Source: Paracyclopina nana (lineage: Eukaryota; Arthropoda; Copepoda; Cyclopoida; Cyclopettidae). From it: a stretch of DNA of 64,000 nucleotides. The notes below the pieces were generated by a model. The model was not told where the DNA came from and did not search any database. It was given only the letters and a program-made list of their open reading frames with translations. The translations under genes and the position numbers were made by a program. Shown here one piece after another: positions 1-13,639 of the stretch. The stretch spans positions 310,001 through 374,000 of the forward strand of contig JAGUCH010000005.1 of assembly GCA_019096065.1 (NCBI GenBank), read 5' to 3'. Each line of letters opens with the position of its first letter. Position 1 is the stretch's first letter.

Positions 1-1226
1 ATGATGCTAATTGTCCTGAATGCATGTTTTCTTACATGAAACCAACAGTTTTTCTAACAAACCTTAATTCAAAATGTAGTAAATCTGACGATCCCTTTCT
101 GAGCAAGAATGATCTGGAATTTTGCCGAAATCAGCTTGGAGCTGGCCATCAGCAGACATTTTGGTTGTGGCAAGCTATTTGAAAATTAAAAGTGTGCCAG
201 TTGAACACATGATGGTTCTTCATCAATAAAAGCCTTCCAAGGCAAAGCAAGACCTTCCTGAGCTGAAGAACAGCAACCAAATACCCTTGATAGAGATAAT
301 TTTCTAGGGAGAGTGCAAAGGTAAGGCATTACAAAATTATAAAGGAAGGAAGTCATGTGACTAAACACTTAATTTTTAAGGTTTTGACACAGGAGAGGGG
401 CAGAAATTCATCAACCCTTAATTTGGATGACAAATTCCCCAATTCCCCACAACTAGCATCATCACAAAGCATGGACATCTACTAAGATCCCTACAAGCCT
501 TACAAGACCTGAATTGGCAAAAATGAGAGCAAGACAATTCATTATGTTTAAATATTATGAGAATATACATATTTCCTGTAATGCAAGGCTGTAAGAGGCC
601 AATGAGGCCACAAAGGGCAGCAAGGCCTGAATTCGCGACCTTTTTCAAGCTCCATGCAAAGACAAGTTTTCAACAAGCAAAAAAAAATAGCATCACTTTC
701 TTAGCAAGCTTTCGAGTAAAGCTGTTGAAAACATGACAGAATGCAACTGTAGATGGGCCTCGGTCATTTTACCAAATGTAGAAGCGACATTTTTGCTGAC
801 ATGAGTGGGTAAAGTTATCGCGATAACAATTCATTTAAAGTCAGTCTTCCTGAAGCTTGCATCTCCAGATTGGCTAACATGAATGTACCAGTATAGAAGA
901 TGTTTGTTAAGATTTTGTAGATAAATCAGCTCGATATTCTGAACATGTCAGCATCATTCTGACCCTTAATTTTCCTAGTTGGGTTGTTATTAAAGGCATC
1001 ATAATTAATTATTTTTGGCGAGAAATTCCGCTCTGCAGAATCTTTGAGTGTGACCGGCCCAGCTTTCAGCTGATGCTTGTTCGAGGATGACAAATGTCTA
1101 TTTTAAACGTGTCATTTTAGGCTCCAGTTGCTATGATCGACGGGGCTTGAGGGATTTACATCTACTGAGCACGATGAAGCCAACAATTTTTAAAATCATG
1201 GTGACTTTCCAAATATAGAGATGTCT

Positions 1227-1705
1227 AAAACTGGGCATTTATATAAAGCTAGGCATTTATTTAAAGCTAGGGATTTTTGAAAAACTAGGCATTTTTTGAA
1301 AAGCCAGCTTTTTTAAAAAACTAGCCATTAACTATTGAAATCTAGCCATTATTGGAAAACTAGGCATTTTTGAAAAACTAGCCACTTTTTGAAAACTAGC
1401 CACTTTTTTTAAAACAAGCCATTTTTTGAAAACAAGCCACTTTTTTGAAAACAAGCCATTTTTTGAAAAAATAGTCATTTTTGAAAAAACTAGCCATTTT
1501 TGAAAAAACTAGCTATTTTTGGGAAAACTAGCTATTTTTGGAAACTAGCCATGTCCTTTTGAAAACTAGCCATTATTAGAAAACTAGCCATTTTGGAAAA
1601 AGTAGCGTATTTTGAAAACACACCTATATTGAAGAAACAAGCGATTTTTTAATACTAGCCATTTATCATGATAAACTAGCCCTTTTTGTCTTTTTTGAAA
1701 AAACT
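1227..1705. repeat. Degenerate 16-18-nt minisatellite (AAAACTAGCCATTTTTG)
   Basis: Roughly 25 imperfect units. The 1.2 kb to its left (1-1226) shows nothing beyond AT-rich sequence. Confidence 0.75.
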
Positions 1706-2544
1706 GCCTTTTTTATTTGCACATGTCATTAGGGTCAACTTTAGATGCTTTAGTTTCCAAAATGGAGCCAGTTTTTATTTTGGTCAACTGTAGATGTAGA
1801 TCAGCATGGCTGATGCCACATCCTTGTTGATGATGGAGCCAGGTGTGATGATGAGAATTTCATGACATACCATAGTGAACCGATGAGCCATTCCAAAATA
1901 TAGACTTGCAGCCATGCCAAATGACACCGATGGGACGCGCGTCCCATCTACCCCAAAAACAAAACACTCTCAAAAACGCAAAAATAATGATGATAACAAA
2001 CCTAAAAATACCACTAAATCTTTTGATATTCACATATTTACATGAAATTAACATCAAATTGCCAAAATTCAGGCCTTGATATTTTTTAAAAAAAAAAAAA
2101 TAATTTTTGAAAAATTGAAAAAAGCATGACTGTCCACTTTTTTCTTGGAGTGAAATATTTGATTTTTGCTGCCCCACTTGAGAGAATTCCAAATATTGAC
2201 CCTTACAATTTTCAGCTTGGGCTGGAATTGGCCTCAATTTAAATTGAATCATTATAAATCTTGAAAAAAGGGAGAATATTGGCCGGTGCTCTGTGCACAC
2301 TGGTCTGTAATTAAGGCGAGCGGCTAAACAAAAGCTGGGTCTGTCAACAAATCGTTGACTCCCGCCGGGAAAGTCAAAAGGTTTGCCAACCAGGACACAG
2401 TGGGAGATTCGCTAATAAGCGGATAATCCGGGGAAAAATTCGAATGCTTCTTTGAGCGAGCGAGAATTTCTGGCAAATATTTGATTTGACGAAAGTGAAA
2501 ATCCAGTCCCAAAATTCACAACCAAGATTCCCATAAAATACATA

Positions 2545-2790
2545 ATTTGAGTTTATCTTCATATGATTCAGAATTTTTTTTCACAATTCACTACTTGATT
2601 ATTTTCATATGGTTCACAACTTGACTTTTTTCATAGGATTCATAATTTGAGTTTTTTCACTGGATTCAAAACTTTTTTCATAAGATTCATAATTTGAGTT
2701 TATTTTCTTAAAATCGTAATTTGAGTTGTTTCATAAAATTCATGAATTTTTTTCATCAGATTCAAAACTAGAATTTTCATAAGATACTCA
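2545..2790. repeat. Degenerate repeat of TTCATAAGATTCATAATTTGAG
   Basis: About eight diverged units. The interval 1706-2544 holds no supported gene; single CACAGTGG-type ends occur at 2396 and 2940-2947. Confidence 0.6.
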
Positions 2791-3116
2791 AGTTGCATTC
2801 AAAGTATATTTAAACACTTAAAAAATTGAGAACTATCACAATTTTATCATTTCAAATGCTGTAAATTACAAAAAACCACTTTTTTTCGAACGAGCATTTT
2901 ATTAAGGGAATAATGCGGATTGGAATATTTCAAAAATATCCACTGTGTCTCCTGCTTACAATTTGCTAACTTTTTATTATTAATAAAAAAGGCGGGTAAT
3001 TTGAAAAAGTGAGTCGGGCCAGTGTGGGGCAGAATGGAAGAAGTAGTCGTGGCTCAACGCTCAACTAGAGTGACGTATGGGGTTATGGATCACCCTGTGG
3101 CCAAAGATTGACCACC

Positions 3117-4059
3117 CACAGTGGGCGCAGCGGTCAAAAAGGCCGCCGCATTGCGCCGGTCAATCTATATCAGCTTTGAAACAATAACTTCATTTAACGC
3201 TGACTTTTACACAGCGCCCCCCAAAAAAAGCCACTCTTGCCACACTGGATTATTTTGCAAAAAAAAACCTTTTTTGGCATGCTGGAATATTTGCAAAAAA
3301 GCCACATTTATCACACTGGATTATTTTGCCAAAAAAGCCACTTTTAGCCACTTTTATCACACTGGATTATTTTAATAAAAAAGCCACTTTTATCACACTG
3401 GAATATTTTAATAAAAAAGCCACTTTTATCACACTGGAATATTTTAATAAAAAAGCCACTTTTATCACACTGGAATATTTTAATAAAAAAAGCCACTTTT
3501 ATCACACTGGAATATTTTAATAAAAAAGCCACTTTTGCCTAACTGAATTATTTTGCAAAAAAGTCACTTTTATCACACTGGAATATTTTAATAAAAAAAG
3601 CCACTTTTATCACACTGGAATATTTTAATAAAAAAAGCCACTTTCATCACACTGGAATATTTTAATAAAAAAGCCACTTTTGCCACACTGCATAAACTAA
3701 TTTCACAATCACTTATTTTTTAACCATTTTAAACTTTTCTTTTTTTTCCTTGCATTTAGACTAGATTAAAGAAATGACATTAGTTTGAGCATAAAAACAA
3801 AGTTTTTCATTGAAACTTATAATGTAATTTTTTAAAAAGATTTTTGCTGCACTTTTTCAGGATAATAAAAAAAGGCTGAATTTTTAAATTCTCAATGCAT
3901 GCAAATCTTCTTTGGCGAGTCTTTTTTTTTCCATTTTATGTTAGCTTCAGGGGATTTGCGGTTGTTCAGCTCGTTGATGTCACCCAAATATACAACAGCT
4001 GAAAAGGGGAGCAGAACCCACAATTACCGACTTATGTCACTCTCCAGCAGACCACTGTG
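3117..4059. mobile_element. Probable CACAGTGG-ended element, 943 bp, with 5-bp duplication
   Basis: Begins CACAGTGG and ends CCACTGTG, flanked by a perfect 5-bp direct repeat CCACC (3112-3116 and 4060-4064). The inverted repeat beyond the first 8 bp is weak, so this rests on the termini plus the duplication. Most of the interior is the 36-nt minisatellite. Confidence 0.5.
3228..3692. repeat. 36-nt minisatellite
   Basis: About twelve units of the type CACACTGGAATATTTTAATA plus AAAAAGCCACTTTTAT. Because 36 is a multiple of 3 it gives long spurious open frames on both strands. It lies inside the putative element at 3117-4059. Confidence 0.9.
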
Positions 4060-4143
4060 CCACCACCCCACTTTGGGCTGCCATTTGCAACATGATGCCC
4101 ACCACTGTGTGTGTCATGGGACAAAAGTGTACTTATAATTGTT

Positions 4144-4172
4144 GGGGCGCGCGCGGGCGCACTGCGCGCCCC
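4144..4172. repeat. GC-rich hairpin
   Basis: GGGGCGCGC and GCGCGCCCC arms (9 bp) around an 11-nt loop. No associated gene is recognised. Confidence 0.6.
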
Positions 4173-5536
4173 CTCCACACTTTTAAGAGAAAAAATGGGA
4201 AAATCCTGGCTCCAGGGTGATGGTGGTGAAAGGCGAAAAAGGGCTGTAAGCATCATTTATGGTCAATATGCAATGTCTGACAAGAGCTCAAAATTGTATG
4301 GTACACCGTGAAATTCCTTGGTATACTCCCAAGCCAAAAGAAGATCAGTCTGAAAAAAGATGTTGGCGCCAGGCCTTGTCTTTTTTGAGTGACAATCCGC
4401 GCCACTCTCTATGTATAGAGCAAAAGATGCACGCGATTGCACCTACAATAGCACTCATCTATTTTTCGTAAGGCCCTGCTCATCTGCTTGTTTTTTTCCC
4501 AAAAAAATCCAATTTTGACGCACTTTTCTTTTTTGGACGTGAAGCGCACTATTTTTGTCGAAATAACAGCAGAGAGTCATATTAATTTTTACTGAGACTG
4601 GCTGTACGCTTCTTCATTTGGGTTTCAGTTTTCGAAAAACAAATAGCGATTAGCCAAATGAAAAAGTCTGCTTGGATGTGCGTTCCATGTTTTTGAATGA
4701 ACTTCAACTGATGTTTACTTTGCTGGCGTAGATTTCAAGCACTGTATGTAGTACTCTATTTTTTGCGTGTAGTCTGGAGGTTCCCTCTCTTGTAGTTTGC
4801 AAAATATTACTAAATCTGGAACGGGCTCCTTTCAAAATGGAGCCGCCAAAGCGCATGTCTACATGCAATGATGAGCTAGACTACATATACACAAGCCGTA
4901 TCCCGAATTACACACTCAAAAGTATTTTCAAAAAGTGAAAAAAAAACCACTATTGAAAAAGCAGCAATTTCATTGAACGAACATCATTAAAGTCAATGCC
5001 TCATAACTAATCCTGATTTACCTATTGAGAACTGAAATCCAAACTCAAAGTTGGACACCGAGTCTCATCAATTGTTCAAATGACGCCCTGCAGTTTTTTC
5101 CACAAAAAAAGTGTACGCATCTCTACTAAATGAAAAGCCGATACAAATTGGATTTTTTCCTAAAAAAAGAAAAAAGTACGTCAAGCTCAGTTTTCGCACC
5201 TGGATTAGTTGATATTTTTTGCACTTACTGCAGTGGCAAACTTTCAAACTAGTTGGTGCTTTTAAAAGCTTGTCACAGGGACTTTTTACACTTAGTCCAC
5301 AGTTAGTTAGGTACTGCAAAAAGATAGCAGCACACAGTGAGGGCTTTTTGCCAGGAAATTAATTATCCCCCACCAGAAATTGATTGCCATTATTTATAGC
5401 TGCACACATTTCCGTTCTTACTCTATACTGAATCATGTCCACCATTTGTGTGGTGGTGCAAAAAGCAAAGTTTTTTTTGCTTTTAGTGGACAAATGACTT
5501 TCCCATGCAATGCTGGCAAAATATTGGTGCTTTTTG

Positions 5537-5596
5537 AATTTTTGCCCCTTGCGCGCGCGCGCATAAATTCGCGCGCGCGCGCAAAGGGCCAAAAAG
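5537..5596. repeat. Alternating-CG inverted repeat (Z-DNA/cruciform-prone)
   Basis: Two (GC)n tracts flank CATAAATT; the arms extend into TTTTGCCCCTTGCGC and its near-complement GCGCAAAGGGCCAAAA, about 25 nt each. It is an exceptional GC block in AT-rich DNA. Confidence 0.8.
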
Positions 5597-5744
5597 CCGT
5601 TAAATGATCATCTCACAAGCATCCTGATTTATTTCTTCCGGCCAAACTTGTTTCACATTAAGGCAAATCACCAAGTGACAGGTACACATAGAAATACAGT
5701 CAAATATTTTCAAAAAATGCCATAATTAAGATTTTAATAATTTG

Positions 5745-6385
5745 CTTTTTTCCAAGACCAGAATCAATTTAAGGCTTTTTTCTTTCTATAATTTAAAAAC
5801 TGACTGCAGAAATGCACATATTAGTTTTTCAAGCATCAGACTCTATTTCGAGCCCAGTTTGCTTTTTCTTGCATCAGACTCTATCTTCAGCTTAAAAGTT
5901 ACTTTTCTATTAAAGCCCCCTGTTATGAAAAAGTAGTTTTGTTATTTTTTTACTCTATTTGCATTTCTCCTAATGCAGTTTACTTTTTCAAGCATCAGAC
6001 TCTACTTTCAGGCCCAGTTTGCCTTTTCTTGCATCAGACTCTATTTCCTCCTAAAAACCTACAGTTTCTATGAAAGTTAGTTATCTATTTTTTGACACTA
6101 TTTGTACTTTTTAATGCTACAGTTTGCTTTTTCAAGCATCAGACTCTATTTCAAGTCCAGTTTGCTTTTTCTAGCATCAGACTCTATTTTCAGCCTAAAA
6201 GTTACTTTTCTATTAAAGCGTTATTAAAAAGTAGTTTTTTATGTTTTTACTATATTTGCATTTCTTCTAATGCAGTTTGCTATTTCAAGCATCAGACTCT
6301 ATTTCCTCCTAAAAAATTACAGTTTCTATGAAAGTTAGTAATCTATTAATTTAAGCTTAAAAGTTACTGAATTTCTTCCTATGAA
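5745..6385. repeat. Tandem repeat with core AGCATCAGACTCTATTTC
   Basis: Seven or so cores at 5830-6300 arranged in a higher-order unit of about 150 nt that also includes AAAGTTACTTTTCTATTAAAG. The stretch 4173-5536 before it has no recognised gene apart from a Harbinger-like end at 4472 preceded by TAA. Confidence 0.8.
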
Positions 6386-6786
6386 AGCTGGTATGTAGTA
6401 CATGTCACTCTGCCTCCTTTTCATGGGAATTTACCAGTCTATGCAGCAATTAGCCTCCATTTTTGCCTTTTGTCTGAGGGTCCTTAGTGTTGACAACAAC
6501 TGGGCCATATTGACATTATTTTCTCCTTCAAGAATGTTTGTCCACTTTGAAGGAAAAATGTGGTGTGTGACAAAACTGTCAACTTGTCTATTGACACTTT
6601 GTCAATTATGAAAAAAGTACAAAAAACCTGAATGAAAAAGGAAGGAGCCACATGTAGCAGGTGAACCGGGCCCAAAAGTATTCCACTACAGGTGATGGAT
6701 GAATTGAGTGTAGCAGAGAGAAAGGAAATTAACGTCAAACTTGGTGAGCCCCCTCATCTATTATCCACCAAAGTCCTTTTGCTACA

Positions 6787-7600
6787 TATAATATGTGTAC
6801 ACATGTTTCAGCCTTTGTTTTCATATAATACACTCCAGTCAGCCACGCCTTTCAGTATTAGCATAGACTGTATTTTTCAACATTTAAGTATGAAAAATAA
6901 TTTTACTTTCATAGGTTTAAACTGACTTTTAAGACACAGAGTTGTGTTTTAAAATAATATGTGTACACATGTTTCAGCCTTTGTTTTCATATAATACACT
7001 CCAGTCAGCCACGCCTTTCACTATTTGCATAGACTGTATTTTTCAACATTTAAGTATAAAAAATAATTTTACTTTCATAGTTTTAAACTGACTTTTAGGG
7101 CAGTGAGTTGTGTTTTAAAATAATGTGTGTACACATGTTTCAGCCTTTGTTTACATTTAACTTGTATTTTTTTAGCATTTAAGTATGAAAAATAATTTTT
7201 AATTTCATAGTTTCAAACTGACTTTTAGGGCAGTGAGTTATGTTTTAAAATAGTATGTGTACAAATGTTTCAACCTTTGTTTTTATTTACCTTGCATTTT
7301 TCAACATTTAAGTATGAAAAAAATAATTTGACTTTTTCAGTTTTAAACTGATTTTTAAGACACTGAGTTATTAAAATAATATGTGTGCAAATGTTTCAGC
7401 CTTTGTTATTATTTAACTTGGTTTTTTTAGCATTTAAGTATGAAAAATAATTTCAATTTCAAAGTTTCAAACTGAGTTGTGTTTTAAAATATTATGTGTA
7501 CACATGTTTCAGCCTTTGTTTACATTTAACTTGTGTTTTTTAACAATTTTAAATGCACTTAAAAGCATGAAAGATAATTTTAACTTTTAGGACACTGAGT
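6787..7600. repeat. Tandem array of 115-170-nt units
   Basis: Six units each starting near TATGTGTACACATGTTTCAG and containing AAGTATGAAAAATAATTTTA and AAACTGACTTTTA. The first two units (168 nt) are nearly identical; later ones carry deletions. A single GCAGGTGAACCGGGCC end lies just before it (about 6657-6673). Confidence 0.85.
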
Positions 7601-8435
7601 TATGTTTTTAATTAAGTTAGGCTTATTAACTTACTTTGTTCGCGTGTTTTTTGTTTAAAAAAAGCAATCATGATTTATTTTGAGAGAACTGACTTGCAAA
7701 TGTGAATTTGATCACCAGATCTCAGCACAAGTTAAAATGACTCAATGCAGTTATTTGGCCAAAAAAAGTGAACAAAATGTCCTAATCATTTTTTTCAAGG
7801 TTGATCTCAATTTTCCACAGGATTCCAACTTTTCAGAGAAAATGACTGTTTTTCAACCCTTTTCTCCCTGCTCCTCTTCAACCACAATTTAATGGTACGC
7901 CTTTTAACGTGAGAAATGTTGGGGGGAGGTTCAGGTGCAAAAGCCTTAGTAAACAAATGATCTTAAATTATATTGTGTGCAATATTGATTGTTATTGAGA
8001 GGAATTCTTGCTCATATTAATGCATTATTGTCTCATTTTCCATTAGCAGGGATGATGTTGATGATGTGCATGCCAAAAGCCATCAAAAGTCACAAAAATA
8101 TTATTAGCATGAATTTTTAATTTCCATTAGTTTGGTGCACAGTGACAATTGGGAGCTTTTTCTGTCTCCTTTTTGCTCATGACTGCTTATTAGGCTGCCA
8201 GTGGTTTGAGATGCCCTAGCCTACCATTAATTGATGCATTTTGGAGGACAGCCATCAATTTTTTCATGCCACGCCCATTATTCTGCTATGGAGACACTTA
8301 TTTTCTCAGGCCCCTTGACCTACCAACAAAGCCTTGAATTCCAAAAAGCAATTTTCCAATGCTGCCCAATAATTGGGAGCAAAAAATTGAAAAGTGGGCG
8401 CTAGCTCATAAGAGCTTGCTTAAAATCAAGGCATC

Positions 8436-8735
8436 TCTTTTGGATAACGCAATAATAAAAAGGTGCTGCCAGATAGCTAATTGAAACGCTCATTTATAGA
8501 CAAAAAACCAATGATAACTTTAATTTATAGTAGCTTTAAACCTAAAATAACCTAGAATTAGTCTTTGGGGGTAATGCAATAATGAAAAGGGGCTACCAGA
8601 GAGCTAATTGAAATGCTTTTTTCTAGACAAAAACCATTGATAACTTTAGTTTATAGCTGCTTTAAACCTAAATTAACTTAGAATATAAGTCTTTTGGGTT
8701 AACGCAATAATTAAAAGGGGGTTACCAGATCATTG
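8436..8735. repeat. About 125-nt unit, two and a half copies
   Basis: Units share AACGCAATAATAAAAAGG, CCAGAUAGCTAATTGAAA-like and GATAACTTTAATTTATAG blocks. The stretch 7601-8435 has no recognised feature. Confidence 0.75.
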
Positions 8736-9579
8736 CTTTAAAAAGAGAAAATCCTCAACATAACTTTGAAAAAAGCCAAATTATGCTAGGTTTTTGAATG
8801 AAGAAAGCAGAAAACGATTGTTTTACACATGTTTTTCAAGCGAGTAAGGTGAGCTTTGCCCAAATGTGCATGAGATTTTTAAACCTTTTGTTCATAAACA
8901 AGAATTAGAGCTTCAAATCGGATTATTCTTTGTGTGTGCATATTCAGAAAACAGAAAACAGCCAAGTGGCGCCACCGAGAAAATCATCTCATTTTACTCA
9001 TTTTTGTCTCTCCGAGCACAATTTCCCATTATTATGATTATTTTGATTAGCAAATTCTGAATTGCACATGAGAAACTCAGAGAGAAGAAGAAGGCATTAG
9101 CATGATTATGCTAGAAGACAAGGGGCAATTTCAGTTGACATCACCAAAACCCAATTTTGGCATTTTTTAGCAATCATCGGGAGATTCACACGATTCTGAG
9201 AAATCACAGATATATCAGAGTCATTCTTAACGATTTTTGTGGCATTTTTGAGAAGACAATTGAGGTAATTAGCGCCACGCGATCAAGTATGGTGTTATTT
9301 TCTGATCCCTCATTAAATTATTGAGAAGAACAAAAAGTCGACGGTTTTGGTGGTGAAAATTGCAATTTTGCCTGATTATTTCGTCATCAGTCAACTCGGC
9401 TTGAACTTTGAGCTTTACATTCTTCTTGCTGTTGCACCCACCAATTAAGTTTTTGGTAAGAAACACAAATTAATTACCCGGCTCCTTGCACAAGGAAGCT
9501 TCATTTTTCCCACTAATTGAATAGTTTCTAAAATGTCCTCACATCAAGTTGGCATTATATTTTATGATCACTTTGCTTT

Positions 9580-10060
9580 GTCTGCGCTCACTCGTTCACT
9601 GTACTCACTCGTTTATAGTGCTCACTAGTTTTTTGTGCTCACTCGTTCACAGTGCTCACTCGTTTATTTTGCTCACTCGTTTATTTTGCTCACTCGTTTA
9701 TTTTGCTCACTCGTTCATTGAAACTGAGCTCACTTGTTCACTGAGCTCACTTGTTCACTGTGCTCACTTGTTCACAGTGCTTATTTGCATACTGGTTCTC
9801 TGCGCTCAATTGTCATTCTACTAACAAGTTGCTAATAATAATGAGTCAATGATATTTTGTGGACATGGAAGGTTGTTACTTTACCTCACTTGTTCACTGT
9901 GCTCACTTGTTCACAGTGCTTATTTGCAAATGTGTTCTCTGGCCCAATTGCCACTCTACTAACAAGCTGCTCATTATAATGAGCCAATGAATGATATTAT
10001 ATTTTGTGGACATGGAAGGTTGTTACTTTACCTCACTCGTTCATTGCGCTCACTCCTCAA
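9580..10060. repeat. GCTCACTCGTTCACTGT minisatellite with a 145-nt segmental duplication
   Basis: A 15-16-nt core repeated about fifteen times, then two direct copies of a longer block (about 9746-9888 and 9889-10035) containing TTTTGTGGACATGGAAGGTTG. Decayed cores continue to about 10480. Confidence 0.85.
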
Positions 10061-13000
10061 ATTGCAAGCTACATACATATTTGTGAGCAGCTATGCTTAA
10101 TTGAAAGTTAGTGGCTCCCACTTTTTGCTCCTTGTTTGCTTGTTTGGCTAACTCGTTCAGTGCGCTCATTCATTATTATGCAACCTAGTATTGGAAGTTA
10201 ATTATGACTTTCAATGAGTGGTTTGGTTGATAACTCTGCTTGCTCGTTGATTTTGCTTGTTCACTCGTAGTTGTAATAAGGAGGGAGTAAATGGTGCCAT
10301 TTTCACCTTACCTGAATATGTGAGCACACTCATTCAATAACTTGTCATGGTGTAATGTCTCTTTGCCATTGTTCCCTATATTTCAAATCGATAATTTTGT
10401 TGTTTACTTATAGAACATCACCAAAACTGATTGTGTTGTCACTTGTCAGTTACGCTCACTCGTCAATTATGCTCACTTGTTGCCTACAAATCTCTACTTA
10501 GGCAAACCAAAGAAATTCCTTTTTTCTTCCCTCGATGATTGGGCCAAATTGACAGCTTCTACAAAATGATGATTCACCTTTTATAACAAGATGTCCTGCT
10601 CACCTGGTCTAAAAAATTGCAATTTTCCCCCAAATAGATTAAAAACCAGCCATTTTAAGCCATTTGCCTAATTATGAGGGAGTCATGTAACTGAAAAAGC
10701 ATAAATAATTAGCAGCTGAGCTCAGCCTGAAACTCTCTTGTTTCACAGTTTAGTTTTTTGTACATTTTCTCATAAATGGCTACTCCTATTATGGATTGCA
10801 TTATTCATCTGCACAAGCATGTCAGCATAGCAGAGAAGTATATTTTTGCAGCAAAGCTATTTTTTGCATACTTTTTTGGTGAGTGTGTATGTATATTATG
10901 AGTATATGTACAGTGTGTGTCATGAGTCCCCCGCTTCCCAGATGACTAATGTACAATGTTATGGCTTGGCCTTTGAGGCATATTCTATGTGATGTGAGGA
11001 GGCCCTGCTCATCTGACCAAAATCAATTTAGCAATGCACAAAAAAATCCCTTTCAAAATATGACTATTGATCAAAATTGTGATTTCTAAACTTCTACTAC
11101 AAAATAAACTTGCATTTAAAGCCCAGAAACATAATTAAAATATGAAAATTAATTTTTTAAAAATTGAATATTTGGTTTGAATTTTTTTTTAAAAAAGTAG
11201 TAAACCAGAATGTGAACTAGGCTTGCTGCCTTACAACTGCTACAGGGTGGTTCTTCAACAAGTTTTTGGTGCCTCTTCATCATCAGTCTACCTCAGTCAA
11301 TGATGGATTATCAATTTCCACCTGTGATGGTCTGAAATGCCAACCAGGGCAAATAGACACTCATTTCTCTTCAAAAGTATTTTAGGAAGGCACAGGAAAA
11401 TGATCCCCTACGTGTTTCCTTTTTTTAATAAAGCATATCCTTCCAGCCAAAAAAGTAAGGACTTTATGTGATTGCTTGTTGACACTTGACAATAAGTCAG
11501 ATTAGTTGGAAAATGCTCCACTTAATTACATTGATTAACTTTACCAGTTCACAAGTGCCCATGCTATTATGTCGTCATACATCAAAAGATTGTGTGAAAA
11601 AATTTGGGAAATAAGCTGGATGAAATTCATTCTATAAAAATGTGGTACATATTGATTTTTGATGTATCAAGTCGATTACTTTTATGTGGCCATCTTTGCA
11701 ACTGATAACAATCCCACTTGGTCAATTTTTGTCAATTATAAGGCATGACAAGTTTGATACCAGGCTGTTTTGAAAAATCGACAAAAAATGTGCATCCCTT
11801 TTTTTGAATTCCACACTCTGCGTTATGCAACAGCGCTACTCAGCTTTGAGCCACTCCGTTATCAGCATGCACGGAATCTGCTCATCTAAAGTAGGTGCAT
11901 AGCGACATTCATTTTATTTTTTCGTTTTGTCACTTATGAACTCTCATGCGTTTGGCCAAAAAATGCCGACACATTAGTTGTTCATTGCTAAATGACAAGT
12001 TGTACTGATTTTATGATATGAAACCAACATGCCGTTTCACAACAAACATCAAATGCTCTGAGATTTTTTGACTTAATGCCAGAGAGTTCATAAGTGAAAA
12101 AAAAAAAAACTTTCATGTACCTGCTGCATGTATGTAGAAGCTGTAGATGAACTTGCGCTGTAAGCTCAACTTTTGTTGAACACTCCCATTTTGAGTGCCA
12201 TGCAAGCTTCTCACATGTGGGCAGCAACTTACGACGATGATCTTGACTCTTCGTGCTGAGCATTGAATTCCAGATAAGGTGGACTTGGGCCAATCACAGA
12301 CCTCAGCTGTACGCTGCTGTGTGGGTGTTCACTCCATCTCACCACAACATTGCATAGTATATACACATTTTATGCGCATTTTTCAAAACATCCTGTTCTC
12401 ACTTTTGTCATGCCTTAAAATCGACACAAATTGAGCTGTGGAGATTGTGATCAGTTGGAGTGATGAACACTTAAAAGCAATCACCTTGATTCTCTTGGCG
12501 ATGACAAAATAATACATTGACGATACATTTTCTCTTCTTCAATTTCTATATGGAAAAAATACCTGGTTAATCATGGTAGGTTTTTGGGGGCTTTTTTATC
12601 GATACACTCAAAGATATAAATGAGTCCCTGAGGAAAGTTCATTTGGTGCCTAGAAATGTTTTATGGCCTGTAAATGTCACGTAATTGAAAACTGTGCACT
12701 GCATCTGTTATGAAGCCATAACTCAGCACACAGGGAATCAATTATATAATAATGTAGTAGCTTATAAATTACCAAGCCTTGAATGATAACAGTATGATTG
12801 CCATAAATTCTAACCAAGATTTATATCCCAATCATGGTTATTGGTTTTGGACATTTCATGCTCTGTCACCCCAATATTCTGATTTATTGATCATTTCAAC
12901 ACTTTTCACAGCCAAAAAAAAATCTGTTAAATGGCCAGGTTAATTAAGGCTCTTTGTAGCTAATTATTAGCTGCACAAGCTCCAACTTGAGTAGGTACAA

Positions 13001-13500
13001 ATTATTGTTGCAAATATACACATTAAGAGTGTCTGCTGACAATTTCACATTCATACACTTTTGCTTAGAATCTTTGGCCTTAATGAAAATTACTGAGACA
13101 ACCATAAAAAGGCTAATAGGATGTAGTAAAATGGTGATCACACACTTCCATTCAAATTTATGGCTGGCCAGCACTCATAAATATAGCACTATTGACCTAA
13201 ATGTCTCATTAGTGTCATTTTATGCCCTGCTAGTTTGCAGGTAAATCAATTTTTAATGGGAGCCAAAAAATGCATTTTTCACATGATTGTGGTAGCACTT
13301 CGAGTTGTTGTTGATCTGTATCACAGAGGAAGTCCTCTTAAAAATGCTCCAAAAAATGTCTCACCTTCACTCTCTTGTGCTGAGAGTCAATACTCAGTTT
13401 TGGCAGCTGACACACCAAGGTAACTCAACTTTTGAGGAGGTCAACAGCCACATAACTGAGTCTGATAATAGGCTTGAAATATTGTATGAAATCTAATTTT
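10061..13500. other. Intergenic stretch without recognised gene
   Basis: AT-rich sequence. The only visible item is a single Harbinger-like end GGCCCTGCTCATCTG at 11001. Open frames here are short and match nothing. Confidence 0.6.
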
Positions 13501-13639
13501 ATTCTTAGAAAAAAAGTACTCTCAGCTTTATGGTTAATTAGTCTCAGTAAGAGCTGAGCTGAGAAACAAAGTTATCGCTGAATAGTCTCAGTTTCAACCT
13601 TCATCACAATTCAAATTGACTAAATGAGCTAAGTGGTGG

